64,000 nucleotides of DNA, from positions 259,760 to 323,759 of the forward strand of contig NMRA01000046.1 of NCBI GenBank assembly GCA_002633005.1. Direction: 5' to 3'. Positions 48,393-61,900 of the stretch are shown in pieces. The notes under the pieces are model-generated. The model did no database searches. It was not told where the DNA came from and saw only the letters and a list, made by a program, of their open reading frames with translations. The position numbers were made by a program, and so were the translations under genes. Positions within the stretch are counted from its first letter, which is position 1; every line of letters starts with the position of its first letter. Origin of the DNA: Phoronis australis (Eukaryota > Phoronida > Phoronidae).

Positions 48393-48690
48393 AGCTCTAC
48401 AGTCAGTGCTTCCCCCTCCTTACACCGCCTGTTCCTCCTGGGGGCGACTGTATTGCCAGTGCCTCCCCTCGCTCACCCCCTTTTCATCACGGGCAACTGT
48501 ATTGCCAGTGTCCCGTTCATGGGCACCTGTATTGCCAGTGTCTACTTCACTCCCTCATTTATCACCCTAGGGCGCCTGTATTGCCAGTGTCCCGTTCATA
48601 GGCACCTGTATTGCCAGTGTCTACTTCACTCACCCCATTTATCACTCTAGGGCACCTGTATTGCCAGTGTCCTACTTCACTCATTCTCCA
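48393..48690. repeat. Tandem array of cctgtattgccagtgtc units downstream of the recombinase
   Basis: Six or seven copies of ggcacctgtattgccagtgt alternate with two spacer types (cccgttcat and ctacttcact...ctag), giving about a 30/50-bp alternating period. It begins about 20 bp after the recombinase stop, suggesting it belongs to the element's 3' non-coding region. The plus-strand open frames here are repeat translations. Confidence 0.85.
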
Positions 48691-50350
48691 TTTTCATTGG
48701 CATGCCCTTTCCACTCACCTTTTCGGAGTTCTCCCTCCCGCGCACTCTTTCCCGCCCCCTTTATACATTTTTGGTTTACCCCATGCCCTATTATGGGTTA
48801 TTCTCCACTTAGCATTTTTTTTCCATACTTTATATAGGTTTACTTTTGACAGTGCCACCGTTTGCTGTTACGTATCTGTATGTATCTTCGTACATGCCAC
48901 CGTTTTTGTTTACTTATGCTTATATAGACAGCGTGCTCAGGTTTTGTTGGTTGATACGTTCCTTATGTATATATATTCCTTAGTTTTTATCTAATCATGT
49001 CAGACTTATATTCTTCTGGGGTTCAGTTACTATGATTTCGACGCCTTGTTGTGTCGCTCTATAATTTTGTTTTGTTTTGTCATGCTGCCTAGCTGTACCA
49101 CTCCATGTTCGTATTTTCCTATTTACGTGCTTACTTTTGCCCCCTTTTTTCTTATATCCCTTTTGGCAGCCTCGCTCGCTCTCCCTTGGGTGGGCGGATG
49201 CATCTTTCTGCTGCATCTGTAGCAGATTGTCACCCACCTTTACAGTTCAACATATTATGTAACTTTTGTAATTACCGATATCTGTAGTAGTTTAGTTTGT
49301 CATAATATATATGACCTTTTATCTCATCTACCCGTGTTGTTTCACTGTAAACTAGCTTCGGTATCGCTTCGCACTAGTTAGCGCATATAAAAATATTCCT
49401 CACGTGGCATATAGATGGTCTCTTCAGTACAGCGGCAGTTTCTCGATAAGTGGCGCCCTCTTCGTACATGTGGCTGTAAGTTCTGCAGACGCCGGTTTGT
49501 GGAAAATGCTTGCAAAACAAAAACAATATTTAGTTCTATCTTACTCGTTATGTTTTCACTCACACGTGGACTTCTTGCAATCCGGACCTAACAACATTTT
49601 TGTGAACACGTTTATTGAAATAAGTCGCACCGCTGAATAAGGCCGCATATGCCACGCAGCAGCTTATTATGTGAGCCAGGGCGGATCATGCGTGGCCGCG
49701 GCACAAATTCCACTCCTGGGCACCTTCACTCCGTAGACGCGCCGACAATATTCCACGCGCGATTATCAGGGTACTGAGCTTCATATCAGCGGTGGCCGAA
49801 CTGCATAGTCGGATCTTGGTTTGGAGTTGGTTACTTGGTACGTGCTGTCCGAGAGTAAAGAAATGCAAACATTTAGCTTGGTGGCACAATGAAATCCAAT
49901 CCGTTCTACTGCTAAGTTTAAGGACGTTTTTTTTTACTGAAAACGGTAATTTTAACCAGCTCAGGTCTTAACCACATTTTTCCGATTTCCAGAATACATG
50001 CCATTCGCCCTGAATAAGTAGTCGCGAGCCGCTAAGACTTCTACAATCTGAATACATCATAAGCACTTGCCGTGAATCCGGTAGCGAAGTCAGGCGGCCG
50101 AGGTATATCAATACGTTGATAAAAAACGCGTGCATTGAAGGTCACGGTTGGAAAATCGCGCATTTTAAGTCTGGTCTAGACTACTCAACTTAACCTAACT
50201 TGTTTGCTAACACAGCCAAATACGGAAATTCAAAACGCTTTGGATAGTTTCGCTAGTGCAGACTAGTGGAACTGCCAAACTGTAATAAATCAGAGATGGG
50301 TCATGCTTGCCAATATTTAACACATTTAATGTGAGTAGATAAGTGAAAGG
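48691..50350. other. No gene seen
   Basis: Pyrimidine-rich DNA to about 49350, which may be the remainder of the retroelement 3' region, then unique-looking AT-rich sequence. Open frames are short, overlapping and without motifs. Confidence 0.5.
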
Positions 50351-50365
50351 GATAATTAAGGATCT

Positions 50366-50519
50366 GTGGCGGATTTAAGGGGGGAAGAGGGCCATGCCCC
50401 CCCTAAAATTCTTCCAGATTCCATTTGGCAGTTCGGCGGTGCGAATGTCTGACGGGCAAAACCTTGGCTATTACTCTGCCCTGGCCCCCCTAACTCAAAA
50501 TCCTGGATCCACCCCTGAG
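50366..50519. mobile_element. Short MITE-like repeat with imperfect inverted ends
   Basis: The left end tgtggcggatttaagggggg is mirrored by a right end reading ccccctaactcaaaatcctg then gatccacccctga. Same style as the other ggcggat.ta G-run repeats in the window (30401, 31527, 45459). About 154 bp, no coding capacity. Confidence 0.6.
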
Positions 50520-50699
50520 GACAAACAAAAAATGAGAGGGCGACTGCAAGCATTGCTGTTGCTGAGAAGTACCGCCGCCGCTGAAACTGTAAAAGAAGTC
50601 TCACACATGTGGAATAGAGCCTGGATTCAAAAAAAAAAAACAATGAGCATGGAGCTATCAGGTTTCAAAATTGTTCTAGCGTTGAGGACGGTTTCATCC

Positions 50700-52261
50700 A
50701 TAAACTGTTGACAGATGTGAAATCGCTACACAACAGAATGAGAAAAGAAAGACCTCATTGGCATTCTGATATGTGTAGGTCCGTGATTTATATATTTCGC
50801 ATTTACTTGGTATTGTTTCTGCAACCTGGATATTTAGAGCCCTGGAGTGCCTGGGTTTGTAGATATTGTTCATTTAACTGGTAATATCCAACTTAACATC
50901 ACTCAACGTCGGCAAGTTAGTAACGCATTATAATTAAACCCATGTACATTAGCAAACTTTTGCAAATTCAGTTTTGCAAACAAACGATTTGCTGCTGTAT
51001 ACATCATTTTACGAATTTCAGGCATGTTATTCTTGAGAAATTTCACTGATCCTTTTGCCCAACTGCATATCCACACTGTCCGAAGAACAGGAGATGCGAG
51101 ACAGTACTAACTTCGTGAAGTATGTAATCTGGATATCTCGTCGGCCGCGCCACATGACGCCCAAGGTACACATCCTAAAAATACTGTGTCGTCAGTCAAA
51201 AAGGAGGACAGGTGAGATGCGACGACGAATAAACATTTTCCACAGGGTGATCGTCCGCAATAACAGACACTTACAGCCTTATCTCGTGTGATGCGCAAAC
51301 AGTGGAAGTCCAAATGCCAATAGAATTAAAGCCTAATAGAAATCGTGTCATATCGTAACTGCTATAGTACCTAGGTACATTGACCAGTCCTCATGTTCAC
51401 GAGAATGATCGGCTGATGGGATGACGTCCAGATAACGAACTTCATGATGGTCGAGCCCAGTGGAAATTTTAGGACTGGGAACACGACGGCATTTTGTAAT
51501 CATTGGTGTCTGAAAAATTTCCACTGCTGATCCCATAGTTCAAATCACCGTAGCATACTCGAAACAGCAATCAACACCACCAAATGAAAAAGATCACAAA
51601 ATTTATTAAACAGACCGTTTACATAAGTATTTACTGCACCAATAAAATAAGAACATATAAATAAGCACATTTTACTGAGAACTTCTTGAGAAGGAATTAC
51701 CAGGCACCAGTTAAAGATACAGGATGACCTGTCACCCTTATCAGGAACATAGACATATGTTGTCACCATGGCTCAACAACCTGTCTGGGGAAAGTAAAAC
51801 TTTGACCTTAGGTGGGAAAATGTTGTTACAGGTGGAAACAACTATACAAACTATGTGGATAAAACACAAAAACATACAAGTTCCGAAATTGTGGTGGACA
51901 GATTGTTGAGAGGGCATTTCCCTGCAAAAGCAATACAATTAAAATAATGGGCCTGCAGGTAATGACAGTTTTCCTCTTAAAAAATCCTGGACTTGCCCAA
52001 GGAACGTTTAGGTACTTTAGTCAGGATTAAGGCTAATGATAGTTCCTATCTCCCAAACCACTTAAGGCAGATTCAAACACCAAACTTGGTTTGCTTTAAA
52101 GAATGGGTTTTTCAATGACAACTAATCCTCAAATTTACAATAGTTGATAATCTCACTTGTTAAACATTCCTTAATGTTAAGTGGCTATTCCTTATGCCAC
52201 TGATATTAAGTACTATGGGGAATTTCCACATACAGGCGCCCTAAGTACAGGCATAGAAGCC
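50700..52261. other. Region downstream of the UBXN8-like gene, no gene supported
   Basis: No coding exon was recognised. Part of it, to the right of about 51600, may be 3' untranslated sequence of the UBXN8-like gene if the distal minus-strand AATAAA at 51602-51607 is used. Confidence 0.4.
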
Positions 52262-52267
52262 TTTATT
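52262..52267 (-). promoter_or_regulatory. Candidate poly(A) signal of the UBXN8-like gene
   Basis: Minus-strand AATAAA about 670 nt beyond the stop codon. A more distal one is at 51602-51607. Confidence 0.35.
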
Positions 52268-52935
52268 CAGAAAATGTTCCGATTATATGGTTTGAAGGGC
52301 TTCCCATAATGAACAGTCAGTGAGCCTTATGAGAATCATGACATAGCACATTATTGGCTTATCTATCACAATAAAGTGGTATGATTAAGACCAACTCGTT
52401 TATCTACACATATTCATCATCATCACGCACCCATGTTGCCAGGAATATTTTCGTTTATGAGGTGCCTGTTTACAAAAATACCCTGGGAATATATTTGGAG
52501 TAGTAGGGAGGTAAAAAATATGGCGTTTTCTATTATACGCCCTGGGCCTTACAAACAGAATTCTTTGGAATGAATTAACTGATACCCTTTCCAACTAATT
52601 TAAATGTTCGAGTGAGCAAAGCATCACATTGGAAATGACATACACAATTCAATTTCTTAACTCTTCATATGTGATTCTTCAAATATCCCAGAGCTCAATT
52701 CAAACTAATTTTTTTGGCCATAATTCACTAAATCATAAATCTAAAAAATCCAAAATCAACTTATTCGGAATTCCCCCTATTACCATTTTACCCTTAAATA
52801 CCAGGCCTAGATGCCATACACCCCTCTTAAGTCATAATGCCCTCAACCCTGTATGGTGGAGTGATGCTGAATACGCTCACACAATGCAGAACAAATCCAT
52901 CACAAATCAACACTAGATACACTGCAGTAGTTAAT

Positions 52936-55900
52936 TCACTCAGTCTCTTGTTCTACTTCTTCAACATTTAGACAAGTATCATGCAGCAGTCTAGCCTCAG
53001 CCAGAGTCTGTGAACGATCTGTGGATATGACACAGCGTGGGTAACTTGTGGAGATACAATACCTCTGTTGACTGTAGCCTAGTAGGTTCATATAGTTCAA
53101 CAATGTCTGAAATATACCCATCCAATATTAATAATGAAAAACCATAATGCTGAAAATAAAGGCTAAAACGGCTATTCTTCACTTTCGGTTATTCATATGA
53201 CTTTATTTATATAAAGAAATTTCATTTGACTTTATTTTAGTCTCATATTGAGTGGCTTGGCATTATATCAGTCCCATATTGAGTGGCTTAGCATTATCTT
53301 TGAAGACTTATTAAGTGCATTAAGATTGTTTATTTTAACAAAAAACATTCAAGCAAGTGTAAACTTAGAGGAACCAAATAAACAACCAGTTGTCATAGAG
53401 TGACCAAAATGTCCACCGCCAGCACATTTCTAAGACTACAACAACAATCATTTTGAAAAAAATTTGGCTATGGGTAAATTGATCCAGAGTGCCTCAAATA
53501 CATGGGACAGCTTGGAGAACGTATGGGTCATGTTCATATTTAATGTCCTTTTTATATATTAATGTGTGTGTTTCCATCTGCTGCCTCAGCATGTTTACCC
53601 AATTTGATTGGTTTAAATAGCTCACTGCATTTCAATTGATTCAAACACAAAAATCCTCAGCTGGGATCTGTATTTTCACAATAAGCAAGAACACACAACA
53701 CTAACTTTTTTGCTTGGGTCATCAACATTAGTTTTGATCAGCCTCTCTGCATTGTCGTATTAAAATCTGACAGTTATTCAAGACAAAATAAGGTGCGCAT
53801 GAGACTCAATATAAATGAGCCTGTTAACCCAAGTTGAAGTGCTTAAAATTACCAATTTCATATCAAAGACCCAAAAACAACCCCACCAGTCAATCAGCTG
53901 TCGAATTAGAACACACACAAACACTGTCTGACAATATGTTATTAACATGACTTCGAGTTACAAGCATTTATTCATCAAAGCATACTGCGTAAACCAATCA
54001 CAGCATTAGTCATCTCCTTTGTGTTTAGAGTGAAAAGTCAGGAGATATTACACCTTGATTTTCTGTAGTTTATGGTATCATATGGACTAGCGAGGCGTTG
54101 CAATTGTGGTGGTTGACAATTATTATTTGAACACACTGTGCTCTTTCTACTTTCTTGTGGGAACCTGGAGAAGTGCTGAGTTTGTAAAAGAAACTAGAGT
54201 GTTGGTGGACATTGCACACTGTCACTGGATACATTCATGTATGTTACAGTCATGTGCGTAGAGCTAAGAAACTTTCAACAGGGGACTTTCATATTGGTGT
54301 TCTCTAGAGTAATGCGAGAGAGAAAGCAGCTTCCATTTGATCCCGGCACAGATTTGGTAGACAGAAATTCACTGCTACATATAATGGTTCATTAATTAAC
54401 AAGAGCAACGCAGAGCGTTGAAATGCGCCCACGAATGCATCGCAAATGGTGTGCTTGTATCATTAAAATGGCCACTAGATGGCGCAAAATACGTCGAATC
54501 TGTCTGAAAACCAAAAAAATGTCATCGTTTCTTTACAAGAAAGCCATTTACCAACTTTAATAACTTAAAATTCGCTGAGGAACTTCAGAGAAACAGAGGA
54601 AAACAAAAAACGAAACTGCGACTAGGGGGCACAGTGTTCATCGGATCTGTCTAAAAGTCGTCATCTTCTCTTGTTAACTTCATATAAATACATGTCCTAA
54701 ATTTAATAAAGTTCCTGCTGAAGGCTTAGGAGATATAGGTAGGGGTGCAAAAAAAAAACAAAACCGCCACTAGGAGGTGCCACAGTATTCGAAGTCATCA
54801 GAAAATCATCGGTAACTGTCCCCTTCATAGAAAGTACATACATGCCAACTTTCACAATCATCCTTAGAGTGGTTTGGTTAACAGAGCGTCGAACGCCACA
54901 AAACAGACTCAAAAACAACAAAAATGGCCACTAGGTGGCGTAAAAAAACTTGAATCAATACGAAGATGAATGGCTAGTGTCACCTCACTAATAGATGTCT
55001 ATGTGCCAAATTTTATGGAAATCCGTTGAGTACCTTTGAAGATACAGCGATAAACGTAAAAAAATAAATTGCCCCTAGGGGGCACACTGGTAGACCCAGC
55101 TCTCTCTACAACATGAGGACAAGGCAGTCAAATAATGTAATGTCACCAGGAGATGCTCTCTCCCCAACGTGAGGACAAGGCAGTCAAATTGTAATGGCAC
55201 AAGGAGATGCTCCCTCCACCTATACTTCACTATTAAATACAAAAAGCTTTCTTCTTGAAATATTGCGCCAGTAACATTTTCCCAAAAGAATACTTGTTAA
55301 TTTCCGGTTGTGACTTTAAAAAAGGTCAAGCTCACCAAAATCGACTGGCATCTGGAGATGCCCCACCTATGATCTAAATGCAAAGCTTCCATCTTGAGAT
55401 ATTGCCCTTTTGTTTTCTAGGTCGTCAAAATCAATTGGTGCCAAAAAACATCCATCTACAGCTTAGTACAAAATAGGAACAAATTTAAAACTTTTTTCGT
55501 GCCAACATTTTCCCCAAAACAAAACTTGATTATCAAAGTGTTACCTTGAAACTAAGGTCAAGGTCACAAAATAAAGTCAAGGTCACAAAATAAGGTCAAG
55601 CCCACAAAAATCAAATGGTGTCTGGAATTGCCACATATTCACTTCAGTATAAAATATAATTACAATCTCAAGCTCCTTTCTTGAGATATTGCGCCAATAA
55701 TATTTTGCCCACGTCATAGCTTGATTTGATTGCTGTGGAATGGAAATAACGTCAAGATCATTGAAATCCACTGGCCTCTGTAGTCGTTGCTTCACCTGCA
55801 TCTCAGTAGAAAATATGAGCACATTCTAAAATTCTATTTGTGAGATATCACGCTAACAACATTTTCCAAACTTAAACTTGAATTTTCACAATGTGACCTT

Positions 55901-58900
55901 GAAAACAAAGTCAAAGTCAACTAGCAATTGGAGCTGTCCCACCTTGAACTCAGTGCAAAATATGAATGAAATCTAAAGCTTCAGATGTCATGAATACTAG
56001 GGCTTGGAATGACCCATGGCAAAACAGCGGAAATTTTTACGGCCCCAAACATGCGCATACCCAGCCTTGAAAATGTCGATGTGGACCTTTTGCCGACAAA
56101 AATCAAGAGGACTAAAAAAAACCACCTCCAGAAGCGTGCGTCTGCGTCTATTTAGCTCATCCGTCCACACCCACCTCCACACATTTTTGGCTGTAGAGTC
56201 GTAGTATTTGTCACTGCGATTTACAATCTCACGAGACGCCATTGAAGAAATCCACCACGCTATCCCAGGTGACCCGGCAATGTTGACAATTTAGGTTCCT
56301 CCGAAACATAAAGAGAAACTTCCGCTTTTCGAGGTGAAAGTCGTCGGCAACGCCGCGGTAAGAAAGGAATTTGCCGTGGAAATTTTATATCAAATCCGAT
56401 TTTTTTACGCGGAAATATAATACAATACGCGGACAAAACATTTGAAAAAAGCGGAAATCCGCGTTTCCGCAGAAAATTCCAAGCCCTGAAATACTGTCTC
56501 CCTTCGCGACGCGTTATTGCGCAGTGTAGGACAGTACATAAATTTTACTCATTTGATATTCGATCAATAAATTCTTCCAGTGATTTATTTTCTTATGTGC
56601 TGGCCAAACCATCAAGCAAAAATTAAAATTTTTAACTTGCAATCCATTAGCGAGCAGTCAAGTACAACGTGGCAACAACATGCCTTGTTAATAGCATTAA
56701 ATTTCACAAATCCTAAACCGTATGAAAGTTCTGAGATTTTACTTGCAATTCTTTATTTACGTGCAATTTTCTCACCTGCATTTCATCTGACTTCAAAAAC
56801 CTTCGCCTGTGTATACGTCCAAGTGGGGTTCTCAAGGACACTGTAATATGTTCTGGGTCATCCAAAGATGGTTCTGGTGGTATTGTTATGACCTGCAACA
56901 GCATGAAAGATATATACGAGTCCCTACAATTAGCCACTACAGAGAAGAAATTTGTATTAAAGTTGCTTTATTACAGTAGAACATAACATATTGAAATCAA
57001 ACAGATGTTGCAATGCCGTGCACTTACCAACGAATAAACATATAAAATAGTAAAACTAGTAAAACTAAAATGACGAGCGTCGGTATCGACGCTCGTCATT
57101 TTAGTTTTACTAACATATGATATTCAAGCCACATAACATACAATACACGAAAAGCTATAAGAATTGTATGTATTATTATATTATGTGACTTGAATATGAT
57201 GCTAGTGTTAATGACTCATTCTTTACCTGTCGTGACCTTGGGACAATTACTATGTAAACTGAAACCTGACGCAAAATATAATTTCTGCCAACTAGAGAGA
57301 CTATATATTTTTGGGCTGTTATATGTAAAAGGAAATTAATGTTCTTTTCAACAGAACATGCCTAAATGAAAATTTGCTGCCCAAATATTCCTGACTTCCT
57401 AAAGCTATCTTTTTCCACCAGGATCAAATCCGTGCATGCCAATAAATGTGTAGTAATAGTAATATTCCTATCTCATATTTCTGTATTCCTAAACAGTTAC
57501 AAATTCCTTACTTTCCTTTTCCTTGGCTCATTCTTTGGAGGTTGTGGTGCGTTGGTGACATTTTCTGGTAGGTGGCGGGCAATAGCAGCATCTCTGCCAC
57601 TCCTCCTGTTGGCGGGATAGGTAGATAAACCATCGTCAGGCTGAAAGAGAAAAACTGGATTAACATTAGGAGTAGGTAATAACCTGAATCTAAAACTTGC
57701 ATGCCAGCTACTAGGCTAAAATGGAATGATGGCATTCTGTTTTAAAAAAAGTAATAAATTCATTTCAAAACAACCACCCTTAGATGCATAATATTAAAGG
57801 TATAACATTTTCAAAGTCAATATCAAACTACCGGGGTATATCAAATTAAGATCTATTGCATTGGTAGAAAACACTCTAACTCAGTCTGAAGAATGAACTT
57901 GAGACAACAATCACACTTAACATGCTAAAGTGCAGAATAATTAGATTGAGATGGAAATGAATTTACAAGGCATGCAGCCACATTAATGTTTGGACCTCCT
58001 GGACAATCAATTTAGCCATCATTTCCAATGTGTCTCCATCAAGAAAAAGCCTCCATCATTGCCAAATTTTGCCCTGAGGGATACTTGATAAAAACAGATT
58101 ATGCAAGAGTCTGTCCGTTGACCGAAAAGAATACAACCTCACCAGGCTGGCATATGAGTCAAGTTTATGACAGTACTTGACCAATGAGCAAGTGTCTTGG
58201 TACATCTCAGGGCAAATATGGGAGGCTCTTTCAGAACCACATTCCCATGTCTGGCACATGCGGAAAATGTGGGTAAGATGTTAATATTTCCAAGTTGTTA
58301 TCTTTAAAAGTATCTGTCCATTGATAAGTTGATCACTTGTCAACAGAAGCGCCATCAGACTTCTCTTATAGTAGCCAAGCAACCGGCAAAGTGAAACTTT
58401 CCTCTTGCAATATATCTTGCCCAAGGCATAGTGCGGACATAGCCAGTGGCAATACCAGTTGGCAAAAACCGCCACTTTTTTCAAAAGAAACCCCTGGCCA
58501 TTCTTTTCGAACATAACCAAAATTCCAAACATAGTGCCGCTTCATCAACACACCTTCCCACAACAAGATCTGCTACAACCCTCAGGTCAACTCACCCCTA
58601 ATCTATCTCCACGACCTTTCCAGGCAGGGCCACTGAACCTGTATAATTCTTCCTCAGCAGCTCTCTGTTTAGCTTCTTTTCTTGGCTTCAGCACCCTTTC
58701 AATATACTCTGTTGACTACAAGAATGCAAGAGGCATGTATGTCTCCCGGAGTAAAACAGTTGTTAGTTCATAATACACGAAACAACCTTAGGAATAACTG
58801 CATCAAAAAAGTTTACAATGCTCGTTCTAGCCTCCAGCGAGCAGTCAACTTCGTGCAAGCACAGAAAAGTCAAGTTCTGGACTACACTGACTTTCTTATT

Positions 58901-61900
58901 TGCAAAGTGACGAGAACAGATAATTAGTCACACAGTGAAATTATAATGGTGTTGCTGTTAACCACCAGACATAAAGATCCTGCAGAGCCTTTAGGAGATA
59001 CAGCCATGGGTGCAAAAAAAAAAACGAAACTGCTACAAAGAGGCACCACAATAGTCAAAGTCATCCGAAAATCATCATCACCTTGCCTCTTCACAGAAAG
59101 AACATATGTGCCAATTTTCACAATCATCCTTAGATAGGTTTGGTTGATAGAGGGGCGGATGCCAAAAAACTTTAAAAATGGCGCAAAATATCTCAAATCC
59201 ATCTGAAAACAGGAAGGTATCTAGCCAACTCACTAATAGAAAGCTATTAGCCACATTTTGTGGAAATCTGTTGAGGACCTTTGAAGATACAGAGGTAAAC
59301 GTAAAAAACTAAAATTACCACTAGGGGGCACAACGGAAGATGGATTCATCCAAAAATTTGCTCATGCTGTCCCATTCATAAAAGGACCAAATGTGCAAAA
59401 TTTCACAAACATACATCAAAGACTTTGGAAGATAGAGCAGCAAATGCCAGGCAGACAGACACATGGACAGGGATGACAGCATAATCCACACAAATATAAA
59501 TATGAAGGTCCATCAAAAGTGAAGTGACAAAGAGTAAGTATTGCACTGATACAGTAGTGTAGCACAAGCCCAAAGCTCTCCAGATTATTATTTCAACTCC
59601 CTGTACATCAGGAATGTCATAGAAGTGCTTTAAGTACATTTTTATTGTAGACGCTTGGATAACCAGTGCTGTGGGAAACTGGCTTTAAATTCAAAATACG
59701 CAGAGGCTTCAAGAGCTAAGAGACAGATCAGGAAATCTCAATGAGTTAGGAAGTCGACAAAATTTGGGAGGCAGTTTTCAGCTTTGGAAGCCTTCTTCCT
59801 TAGCTGCTTGTATTTCACTATGGCACTCAGGGACGGAAATAGTTATGTACACCACAGCATTGCTGTAATTATCTTTCCATTATTACCAACGTTCGAACGG
59901 GACACCTACCCCAAGGAACAGGCGGAATATGAAAGTGGGACAAAGCTTCAAAAACCGGGACATGCCCGGCAAAAGTGAAATAGTTGGCAGGTATATGTCT
60001 GAGGCAATGTGAAACTTGATGCATAAACAAGAAATTGTGTTTACCTGACGTGAATATCTTTCTTGAAGTGCATCTCTGGCAGATCTTTGTCTTTGGCACA
60101 GTTCCTCTTGAGTTAAACCTTAGATTAACATGTACAGACAACTGTTACTTAAGCAGATGCAGTTGAGATATATACACAAACAACTTTCGTGCTTTAACAA
60201 GTCCTTAAAATATTTGGAGCCAAATAAATATAGATTTACTGCTTAACAAAAGTAGTATCTCTCAGGGCCCCAGAGGCCTCAATTTTGGGGCCAAATCGTG
60301 CGCGCACCCAGCCTTCAATATGGGGGCCGGGGGCTCGAATTCCTGACTTTGTGGACCTCTTGGTAACAAAAAAGTGGGCGGACTAAAAAATAATAAAAAA
60401 AACGAGAGCACCACTGTGAATTACGCATTTGCGCATGTTTAATGGACTTATGCCTCATTTTCTCGGACTTTTTGTCTCTCAGAGGCAGACCTTTTTGCCC
60501 ACTTCACCAAATGGGGGGGCTCGTTCAAGCCCCCCCGAGCCCTCCCCCCCTGGGTGCGCGCATGCAAATATTGGTTCCAATACAAAAAAAAATATTTGGA
60601 AATCGCATAAAATTGCCTCACCAAGACCCAAATTACCCCTTCAGTGATTAAAATATATCCTCAAGGTTAGAACTACTTCTGCAAACTTTAATTTTGGTTA
60701 TGGCAACCAGGGGTGGAATTGGTGTTGACTGGGGATGGGGAATTTTCACCTCAACCAAAAAGTACCCATCTCAGAAGGCACAAGCACCTTTCCTCTCAAA
60801 TGAACAAGTGCCCTGTCTCTCAATGTCCTGAACCAAAAATTGCATTGTTATCAAGAGAATGCAAGACTGGATTTACAACTGACCATGGGAACACATCAAC
60901 TTGGTACATTTCGAAAGTTACCAGTTTGAAAATATGTTGCTCATCTAATTGCAGAAACCAATTTACAAAACCTCATGTAGAGTGGCCATAGGGTCAACTA
61001 TATTGCTTTCAAAAACTCCTTCTATCTGTACATACATACAGCCTCACAGCAGAAGCAGCAGGACAGGGGTAGGCAGGGGGGTAGGAGTCAAAACATCACA
61101 AGGTAACATCACTCACGCAAACAAAATAATCTCCACTGAACTGGTTGGAACTGGTTTTAACCAGAATGGTGCAGGGTTCAAATAAACAGACAACAACAAA
61201 CAATTCACCTACCAAACAGATTCCTTTAACCTGATAGGCACTCTTTTTAACTGATAGGGTCAGACCAACCACCAAACAAAAAGGAAAATGAATGACACTT
61301 ATGACAGTTTCAAAGTGCATCACAAATCTCACACAGATATCTACAATAACTAAAATTTCAAAAAAGTTGAATTTATCTGTGGACAGTTTAACAGCTTGCC
61401 TGGAGGCATGCTGTTCAAATTATTATGAAGTTCTATGCTCTTGATCAGCTGGTATAATTCAGTGTTGGTGACCACAAGAACAAACATAAAACAGGAATAA
61501 ACCAGTTCATCTTATCACCTTGAACAAGTTAGAAGTTAATACTCTAGAGTTCAAAAATATTGACTCAATGAGCCAATGCTGCCCAAATAGTGAAACCATT
61601 CTTCTTGGAAATGTGCCAAGTGCATTCAACTTTAAAGAGCAGAATTTGAAATGGACAACCAGTTGGCACCAAACATGACAAAGGATACAGACATCGTGAT
61701 TATAAGGTATGTGGTCAACTGCTAGTCATTCCAGGAAACATCTAATAGACTTTCGGTAATTTGCAGATTTTACTAAGTATACTGAACATTTATCAGTATC
61801 TACCGTATGTGACACTAAAATATTTGTCCCCTCCATTATGCACTTGAAAAGTAAATAAATAAGTTACTATAGTTTGTAAAAATGTCATATTCTATGTTAA

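Noticed and set aside
48370-48994. Plus-strand open frames rich in repeated CIASV/YCQC residues after the recombinase
   Set aside because: They translate the gtattgccagtg tandem array and run in several frames at once; no protein family.
55997-56242. Minus-strand open frame inside the hAT-like element as a transposase exon
   Set aside because: 81 codons with no hAT catalytic or dimerisation motif visible; coding status unsupported.
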